From Microlunatus speluncae (GTDB taxonomy: Bacteria > Actinomycetota > Actinomycetes > Propionibacteriales > Propionibacteriaceae), in assembly GCF_009299835.1 (NCBI RefSeq), contig NZ_VKCZ01000013.1, positions 62,001 through 126,000 of the forward strand: DNA of 64,000 nucleotides. The letters run 5' to 3'. The notes beneath the pieces are model-generated. The model was not told the origin of the DNA. It worked only from the letters and a program-made list of their open reading frames with translations, and did not search any database. The translations under genes and the position numbers were made by a program. Each line of letters starts with the position of its first letter. The first letter of the stretch is position 1. Positions 58,415-64,000 of the stretch are shown here, in pieces.

Positions 58415-59947
58415 GTGAGTCGACGCTCGTCCGCTGTCCCGATGATCCCCCGCCGGCTCGTGCTCGGCCTCGGCGCCGCCGTCACCGGTGGCCTCGCGGC
58501 GGGCTGCACGGCCGGCTCGACGGCCGGCGGCGGCCAGCCGACGACGAAGACGTTGACGGTCGGCTTCGTCGCCGAACCGGCCAACCTCGATTTCACCCGG
58601 ACCGACGGCGCGGCCATCCCGCAGGCACTGCTGGTCAACGTGTACGAGGGCCTGGTGAAGCTCGACCAGTCCGGTGCGATCGTGCCGCTGCTGGCCAAGT
58701 CGTGGCAGATCAGCGATGACCGGCTGCGCTACACGTTCGAGCTCGTCGACAACGCCAAGTTCGCGGGCGGCGCGCCGTTCACCGCCGACGACGCGGTGTT
58801 CAGCATCGAGCGGGTGACGAAGGACTGGACGGTCTCGCTCAAGGCCAAGCTCGATGTGGTCGAGACGGCCCGCAAGACCGGTGATCACACGATCGAGGTG
58901 ACGCTGAAGAAGCCGAGCAACTCCTGGCTCTATTCGATGGCGACCCGGGTCGGCGCGATGTTCTCCCGGACCGGCGTCGATGATCTTGCCAACCGACCGG
59001 TCGGCACCGGTCCGTACCGGTTCGTCGAGTGGAAGCGCGGCGACGCGATCACGCTCGAGGCCAACCCGGACTACTGGGGCGCGAAGCCGGGCTTGGACCG
59101 GGTGGTGCTGCGCTACTTCCGGGACGCGACCGCGCTGAACAACGCGCTGCTCTCCGGCGGGATCGACGTGATCTCCGCCGTGCTCACCCCGGAGTCCCTG
59201 GGCCAGTTCGCCGACACCGCGCGCTTCCAGGTGATCGAGGGCACCTCGACCGGCGAGGTGGTGCTGAGCCTGAACAATTCACAACCGCCGTTCGACGACG
59301 TACGGGTCCGGCGCGCCGTCCGCCACGCGATCAACCACCAGGAACTGCTGGACACCGCCTGGGCCGGCCGCGGCGAGTTGATCGGCGGCATGGTGCCGCC
59401 GAGTGATCCCTGGTTCGAGGATCTGACCGGGCTGTTCCCGTTCGATCCGGCGAAAGCGAAGGCGCTGCTGGCCGAGGCCGGCGCGACCGACCTGAAGGTG
59501 CGGTTCCGGATCGCCAACCTGCCCTACGCCACCGCCGCCGCCCAGGTCGTCAAGTCGCAGCTGGCCCAGGTCGGGATCACTGCGACCATCGAGCCGTTGG
59601 AGTTCCCGGCCCGTTGGCTGGACCAGGTCTTCACCAAGGCCGACTACGAGATGTCGATCATCAACCACGTCGAGCCGCGGGACATCGTCGCGGTGTTCGG
59701 CAACCCGAAGTACTACCCGCGCTACGACAACGCCGAGGTGCAACGGCTGTTCGCCGAGGCCGACGCGGGCACCGAGGCCGAGCAGGTGACGAAGATGAAG
59801 GAGGCGGCCAAGATCATCTCCGAGGACGCGGCGGCCGACTTCCTGTTCCTGTTCCCGAATCTGATGGTCGCGACCACCAACGTCCAGGGGCTGCCGCAGA
59901 ACGTGGTGTCGGAATCCTTCGATCTCACCGGCCTGACCAAGACCTGA
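58415..59947 (+). CDS. Peptide-type ABC solute-binding lipoprotein (family 5)
   Basis: 510 aa. Lipobox LAAGC (Cys31) after a PRRLVLGLG Tat-like n-region. The body is a DppA-type fold (VGFVAEPANLDFTRTDGAAIPQALL, PVGTGPYRFVEWKRGD, VRRAVRHAINHQELL). GTG 58415 is chosen because AAGGAGG lies eight bases upstream; an earlier GTG at 58391 keeps the frame. It heads the operon with two permeases, a double ATPase and an M20 amidohydrolase, so short peptides or N-acyl compounds are likely cargo. Confidence 0.9.
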   Translation: MSRRSSAVPMIPRRLVLGLGAAVTGGLAAGCTAGSTAGGGQPTTKTLTVGFVAEPANLDFTRTDGAAIPQALLVNVYEGLVKLDQSGAIVPLLAKSWQISDDRLRYTFELVDNAKFAGGAPFTADDAVFSIERVTKDWTVSLKAKLDVVETARKTGDHTIEVTLKKPSNSWLYSMATRVGAMFSRTGVDDLANRPVGTGPYRFVEWKRGDAITLEANPDYWGAKPGLDRVVLRYFRDATALNNALLSGGIDVISAVLTPESLGQFADTARFQVIEGTSTGEVVLSLNNSQPPFDDVRVRRAVRHAINHQELLDTAWAGRGELIGGMVPPSDPWFEDLTGLFPFDPAKAKALLAEAGATDLKVRFRIANLPYATAAAQVVKSQLAQVGITATIEPLEFPARWLDQVFTKADYEMSIINHVEPRDIVAVFGNPKYYPRYDNAEVQRLFAEADAGTEAEQVTKMKEAAKIISEDAAADFLFLFPNLMVATTNVQGLPQNVVSESFDLTGLTKT

Positions 59948-59959
59948 GTCAGGGTCGCG

Positions 59960-60904
59960 GTGAGCCTGTTCCTGATCAAGCGGGTCGGCGTGCTCGTGCT
60001 GAGCATGATCGCAGCCACCGTGGTCGTGTTCACCTTCATGGCGGTGTTGCCCGGTGACCCGGCCGAGATCGCACTGGGGGTCAACGCGACCCCGGAGGCG
60101 GTGGCGGCACTGCGGGCCCGGTTCGGCACCGACCGGCCGCTGCCGGTGCAGTATCTGGACTGGGTGACCGGGCTGCTGCGCGGCGACTTCGGGGTGTCGT
60201 ACGTCAGCGAAACCCCGATCACGCCGTTGATCGCCGACCGGTTCGCCGTCACCAGCTGGCTGGTGTTGTTCGGCCTGATCGTCTCCTTGATCATCGCCGT
60301 TCCGCTCGGCACCGCGGCCGCGGTCCGGCACCGCAAGGTGTCCGGGCTGCTGCTCTCCGGGATCAGCCAGGCCGGGATCGCGGTGCCGGCCTTCGTCGCC
60401 GGGGTCGGCCTGCTGTTCGTCTTCGCGGTCAGCCTGCGAGTCCTGCCCTCCGGCGGCTTCGTCGTGCCGGCCCAGGATCCGGTCGGCTTCCTCCGGCACC
60501 TGATCCTGCCGGCCCTGTCGCTGGGTCTGGTGCAGGGCGCCGTGCTCAGCCGCTACCTCCGCTCCGCCGTGCTGGATGTCCTGCGCGAGGACTATCTGCG
60601 GACGGCGCGGGCCAAGGGGATGGGACCGTACCGGGCACTACTGCGCCACGGCGCGCGCAACGCGGCCATCCCGGTGATCACCGTGCTCGGGCTGCAGCTG
60701 GCGACGCTGCTGATCGGTGCGGTGGTGATCGAGCGGGTGTTCACCATCCCGGGGCTGGGCAGCCTGCTGCTGGACGGCGTGGCCAACCGGGATCTGTTGC
60801 TGGTGCAGGGAACCGTGATGGTGCTGGTGGTCGCCGTGCTGGTGATCAACTTCGTCGTCGACGTCGGCTACCTGATCCTCGATCCGCGGCTGCGAGCATC
60901 CTGA
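59960..60904 (+). CDS. ABC importer permease (DppB type)
   Basis: 314 aa, about six membrane spans, N-terminal MSLFLIKRVGVLVLSMIAATVVV and EAA loop EDYLRTARAKGMGPYRALLRHGARNA. GTG 59960, 12 bases after the binding-protein stop. The stop overlaps the next start (TGATG). Confidence 0.92.
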   Translation: MSLFLIKRVGVLVLSMIAATVVVFTFMAVLPGDPAEIALGVNATPEAVAALRARFGTDRPLPVQYLDWVTGLLRGDFGVSYVSETPITPLIADRFAVTSWLVLFGLIVSLIIAVPLGTAAAVRHRKVSGLLLSGISQAGIAVPAFVAGVGLLFVFAVSLRVLPSGGFVVPAQDPVGFLRHLILPALSLGLVQGAVLSRYLRSAVLDVLREDYLRTARAKGMGPYRALLRHGARNAAIPVITVLGLQLATLLIGAVVIERVFTIPGLGSLLLDGVANRDLLLVQGTVMVLVVAVLVINFVVDVGYLILDPRLRAS

Positions 60905-61749
60905 TGGCCGACCCCGGCACGACCGTCCGGCAGCGGATCGGCCCGAATCTGATCATCGGCGCCGCGCTGGTCGGCCTGGTCGTGATCATCGCGCTGATCT
61001 CGTTCGTCTGGACTCCGCACGACCCGACTTTCGTCGACGGGTCGGCCCGGCTGCGGCCGCTGTTCGATCCGAGCTATCTGCTGGGCACCGACAAGTTCGG
61101 CCGGGATCTGGTCAGTCAACTGCTGGTCGGCGCCCGGACCACGCTGTTCGTCGGCATCGTCGCGGTCGGCATCTCGGCGCTGATCGGCACCCCGCTGGGC
61201 ATCGCCGCCGGCATGACCGACCGCTGGCCGGGCGAGCTGGTGATGCGGGTCAACGACGTGATCTTCGCCTTCCCGGCGCTGCTGCTGGCGATCATGTTCG
61301 GGGCCGTCTTCGGCGCCAGCACGCTGACCGCCATGATCGCGATCGGGATCGCCACCGTGCCGGCGTTCGCCCGGGTGGCCCGCGGGCAGACCCTGCAGGT
61401 GATGCGCACCGAATACGTTCTCGCCGCCCGAGCGGCCGGCCGGCGGCGACCGGCGATCGCGCTTCGGCACGTGCTGCCGAACATCGCCAGCATGATCATC
61501 GTGCAGGCCTCGGTCTCGTTCGCGATCGCCATCCTGGCCGAGGCGGCGCTCTCCTTCCTCGGCTTCGGCACACCGCCGCCGACGCCGTCCTGGGGCCGGA
61601 TGCTGGCCGAGTCGCAGGAGCTGTTGTTTTCCGCCCCAAGGCTGGCCCTGATCCCCGGCCTGGCGATCGCCCTGGCCGTGCTCGGCTTCAACCTGCTCGG
61701 CGACGGCCTGCGCGACCGGCTCGACCCGCGCCTCCGGGAGCTGCGATGA
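60904..61749 (+). CDS. ABC importer permease (DppC type)
   Basis: 281 aa permease with the GTDKFGRDLVSQLLVGARTTL segment of DppC proteins and EAA loop TEYVLAARAAGRRRPAIALRHVLPN. Its stop overlaps the ATPase start (ATGA at 61746). Confidence 0.92.
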   Translation: MADPGTTVRQRIGPNLIIGAALVGLVVIIALISFVWTPHDPTFVDGSARLRPLFDPSYLLGTDKFGRDLVSQLLVGARTTLFVGIVAVGISALIGTPLGIAAGMTDRWPGELVMRVNDVIFAFPALLLAIMFGAVFGASTLTAMIAIGIATVPAFARVARGQTLQVMRTEYVLAARAAGRRRPAIALRHVLPNIASMIIVQASVSFAIAILAEAALSFLGFGTPPPTPSWGRMLAESQELLFSAPRLALIPGLAIALAVLGFNLLGDGLRDRLDPRLRELR

Positions 61750-63551
61750 CGACTCCCTTCGAGCCCGCTCGAGATCAGCCGGCACCCAGCCGCTTCGAAG
61801 GGCAGGCCACACTTCAGGTCGAGGGGCTGACCGTGCACTCCGGCGGCACGCCGTTGATCGACAACGTCTCGTTCAGCATCGGCTCCGGCGAGCGGGTCGG
61901 GCTGATCGGCGAGTCCGGCTCGGGGAAGTCGATCACCGCTTTGTCGATCATGAACCTGTTGCCGGAAGAACTGCGGGCGCGAGGATCGATCCGGCTGGCC
62001 GGAGTGGAGCCCGACCTGGTCGGCCTGCCCGAACGACGGGCGACGGCGATCCGCGGCCAGGAGACCTCGATGGTGTTCCAGGAGCCGATGACGGCGCTGA
62101 ACCCGGTGATGCGGGTCGGTGATCAGGTCGCCGAGGTGATGCTGCTGCACCGCACGACTCCGTCCCGGACCGCGGCCCGGACGGCGACGATCGAGTTGCT
62201 GGAGCGGGTCCGGCTGCCCGATCCGGCCTGGATCGGGCGGGCCTATCCGCACCAGCTCTCCGGCGGCATGCGGCAGCGGGTGATGCTGGCGATGGCCCTG
62301 GCCAACCGGCCCCGGCTGTTGATCTGCGACGAGCCGACCTCGGCCCTCGACGTCACCGTGCAGGCGGCGATGCTGGAGTTGATCGTCGAGTTGCAGGCCG
62401 AGCGAGGCAACGCGCTGCTGTTCATCACCCACGACCTCGCCGTCGTCGCCCGGGTCTGCCCGCGGGTGCTGGTGATGTATCGCGGCGAGATCGTCGAGTC
62501 CGGCGCCACCGCCGAGGTCTTCGCCGCCCCGCAGCATCCGTACACCCGGAAACTCTTGGCCGCCTCGACTCTGACCGACCCGTCCCTCCCTGAGCCGCCC
62601 CGCACATCGTTCCCTGAGCCGCCCCGCCCATCGTTCCCTGAGCCTGTCGAAGGGCAGGCCACCTCGCGCCCTCGAAGCCTTGAGACCGACGGACCCAGCC
62701 CCCTTCGGCAGGCTCAGGACGGCGCTTCGACAAGCTCAGCGAACGAACAAGCAGTGGTCGCGGTCCATGGAGTGAGCAGGATCTTCCGGCGACCGCGGAG
62801 GTCGTTGTTCCGGCCCGGCGACCAGGTGCAGGCGCTGAACAACATTGATCTTGAGATCCGGTCGGGTGATCGGTTCGGCATCGTCGGAGAGTCCGGCTCG
62901 GGGAAGTCGACGCTGCTCCGGCTGATCTCCGGGCTGGACCGGCCGACCAGCGGATCGATCGCGTTCGACGGCACCGAGATCAGCCATCAGCCGGAGTCGC
63001 GGCTCGGGTTCCTGCGCCGGGACCTGCAGGTCGTGTTCCAGGATCCGCAGGCCTCGCTCGATCCGCGGATGCGGGTCCGCGACATCATCGCCGAGCCGAT
63101 GGTGTCGCTCGGCATCCCCGGCGTCGATGCCCGGGTGGCCGAGTTGCTCGCCGCGGTCGGGCTGCCGCCGGACGCGGCCCGCCGGTTCCCGCACCAGTTC
63201 TCCGGCGGCCAGCGGCAGCGGATCTCGATCGCCCGGGCGCTGTCGCCGCGGCCGCGGGTGCTGGTCGCCGACGAGCCGGTCAGCGCCCTCGACGTCACCG
63301 TCCGGGCCCAGATCCTCGACCTGCTGCTCGATCTGGTGCGCGACTACCGGCTGACCTTGATCTTCGTGTCGCACGATCTCTCCGTGGTGCGATACCTGTG
63401 CGATAACGTCGCGGTGCTGCACGACGGTGAGATCGTGGAGCGCGGCCCGACCGCCGAGGTGTATGCCCGGCCGCAGCACCCGTACACCCGGGAGCTGCTG
63501 GCGGCGGTGCCGACTCTGACTGTTGCGGGACAGGTGGCGGAGGAGCAGTGA
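61746..63551 (+). CDS. Fused double ABC ATPase (DppD-DppF type) with a REP-encoded linker
   Basis: 601 aa holding two complete ABC units. The first has Walker A GESGSGKS (55-62), LSGGMRQRV and [11 protein letters not shown]; the second GESGSGKST (about 378-386), FSGGQRQRI and [11 protein letters not shown]. The linker (about 278-335) is translated REP sequence: [30 protein letters not shown] half REP (TCGAAGGGC) also lies in codons 17-20 (RFEGQ). Fused transporters are known (GsiA type), so the domain order is normal; the linker is what is odd. Confidence 0.9.
   Translation: MTTPFEPARDQPAPSRFEGQATLQVEGLTVHSGGTPLIDNVSFSIGSGERVGLIGESGSGKSITALSIMNLLPEELRARGSIRLAGVEPDLVGLPERRATAIRGQETSMVFQEPMTALNPVMRVGDQVAEVMLLHRTTPSRTAARTATIELLERVRLPDPAWIGRAYPHQLSGGMRQRVMLAMALANRPRLLICDEPTSALDVTVQAAMLELIVELQAERGNALLFITHDLAVVARVCPRVLVMYRGEIVESGATAEVFAAPQHPYTRKLLAASTLTDPSLPEPPRTSFPEPPRPSFPEPVEGQATSRPRSLETDGPSPLRQAQDGASTSSANEQAVVAVHGVSRIFRRPRRSLFRPGDQVQALNNIDLEIRSGDRFGIVGESGSGKSTLLRLISGLDRPTSGSIAFDGTEISHQPESRLGFLRRDLQVVFQDPQASLDPRMRVRDIIAEPMVSLGIPGVDARVAELLAAVGLPPDAARRFPHQFSGGQRQRISIARALSPRPRVLVADEPVSALDVTVRAQILDLLLDLVRDYRLTLIFVSHDLSVVRYLCDNVAVLHDGEIVERGPTAEVYARPQHPYTRELLAAVPTLTVAGQVAEEQ
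62608..62745. repeat. REP cluster inside the double-ATPase gene
   Basis: A half forward unit (62608-62620), a full forward unit 62632-62655 and two diverged inverse units (near 62701-62719 and 62724-62745) lie in frame between the two ATPase domains. Confidence 0.88.
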
Positions 63552-64000
63552 TCGACTTGACCGAGATCGACGTCGACGAAGCGGGCGTGATCGCGTTCAC
63601 CCGGGCGCTGGTCCGGATCCCCAGTGTGAACGACCCGGCGCACGGCCGGTCGGAGCAGCCGGCCGCCGCGCTGGTGGCCGAGACGATGCGCGGCTTCGGC
63701 TGGCAGCCGGAGATCACCGAGCCGGCACCGGGCCGGCCCAACGTGGTCGCGGTGATCGACGGCGGCGGTGGCCCAGGACCGGTGTTGATGTTCGAGGGGC
63801 ACACCGACGTCGTCACCGAGGGCACTCTCGCCGAGTGGAGTCATGACCCGTTCGGCGGCGAGATCGTCGACGGACGGCTGTACGGACGCGGCGCCGCCGA
63901 CATGAAGTCCGGCGTGGCCGCGATGATCTTCGGCGTCCGGGCGTTGCAGCTGGCCGGGCCGTTCCCGGGGAAGATCAAAGTCTGTGCCCTGGCCGACGAG
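63548..64000 (+). CDS. M20-family metallopeptidase/amidohydrolase (N-terminal part)
   Basis: 151 codons to the window edge, from GTG 63548, which overlaps the ATPase stop (GTGA). [12 protein letters not shown], the metal-binding [11 protein letters not shown] and [19 protein letters not shown] match the ArgE/DapE/CPG2 family, with the first His and the bridging Asp in place. In an operon with a peptide-type importer it probably hydrolyses the imported peptide or acyl-amino acid. Confidence 0.88.
   Translation, partial: MIDLTEIDVDEAGVIAFTRALVRIPSVNDPAHGRSEQPAAALVAETMRGFGWQPEITEPAPGRPNVVAVIDGGGGPGPVLMFEGHTDVVTEGTLAEWSHDPFGGEIVDGRLYGRGAADMKSGVAAMIFGVRALQLAGPFPGKIKVCALADE

Noticed and set aside
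1..64000. tRNA, rRNA, prophage, insertion sequence or replication origin
   Set aside because: Looked for conserved stems, transposase or integrase motifs and DnaA-box clusters by eye; none was convincing. Short or degenerate cases could be missed without a search tool.

Overview
This is a very GC-rich bacterial window with 53 supported genes or gene fragments (two cut by the window edges), no rRNA, tRNA, phage, transposase or CRISPR array that I could see. The codon use, a DUF222/HNH gene, the HTH/Clp-N pair, Tat-type lipoproteins, many leaderless-looking promoters (TAnnnT six or seven bases before the start codon) and dense REP-like repeats point to a soil actinobacterium, probably Propionibacteriales (Microlunatus-like). 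That placement is an inference.

Layout. 1-7.0 kb: methyltransferase, beta-lactamase-fold hydrolase, amidase and a SWIM/SNF2 helicase. 6.9-7.6 kb: a composite non-coding repeat of two inverted 231-nt hairpin elements around two REP doublets. 7.6-15.0 kb: polyol dehydrogenase, lipoprotein, an acyltransferase/toroid fusion behind a leaderless 47-codon leader ORF, and an alpha-glucuronidase-like glycosidase. 15.1-19.3 kb: kinase-like protein, HNH protein and YcaQ. 19.3-38.9 kb: a carbohydrate-utilisation locus. A minus-strand operon runs DHDPS-family aldolase, Opp/Dpp-type ABC importer, sialidase-like protein, an apiosidase-like glycosidase, a catalytically dead paralogue of it and an (alpha/alpha)6 enzyme. 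A FadR-type GntR regulator, a GH127 beta-L-arabinofuranosidase-like enzyme and a secreted PL1 pectate lyase lie beside it. Four copies of a TGGYATRCCA operator tie the aldolase operon, the regulator, GH127 and the pectate lyase into one probable regulon for pectic polysaccharide.

39.2-53.7 kb holds mixed metabolism and stress genes: intradiol dioxygenase lipoprotein, a GDPD-IMPase fusion, threonine dehydratase/SDR operon, Cu/Zn-SOD-like protein, ABC-F/TetR pair, lactate dehydrogenase-like flavoprotein, alarmone synthetase, Clp-N/HTH pair and homocysteine methyltransferase. 53.7-58.1 kb has an AAA ATPase and an acid-sugar set (2-hydroxyacid dehydrogenase, DenD-like dehydrogenase, OtnK-like kinase). 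58.4-64 kb is a second peptide-type ABC importer running into an M20 amidohydrolase.

Two features cut across the map. REP-like sequences and a separate family of 54-nt palindromes sit between genes and inside or at the ends of reading frames, where they supply linkers or stop codons. GATC-centred words recur so strongly that they seem to override codon preference, for example Asp-Leu written GAT CTT.
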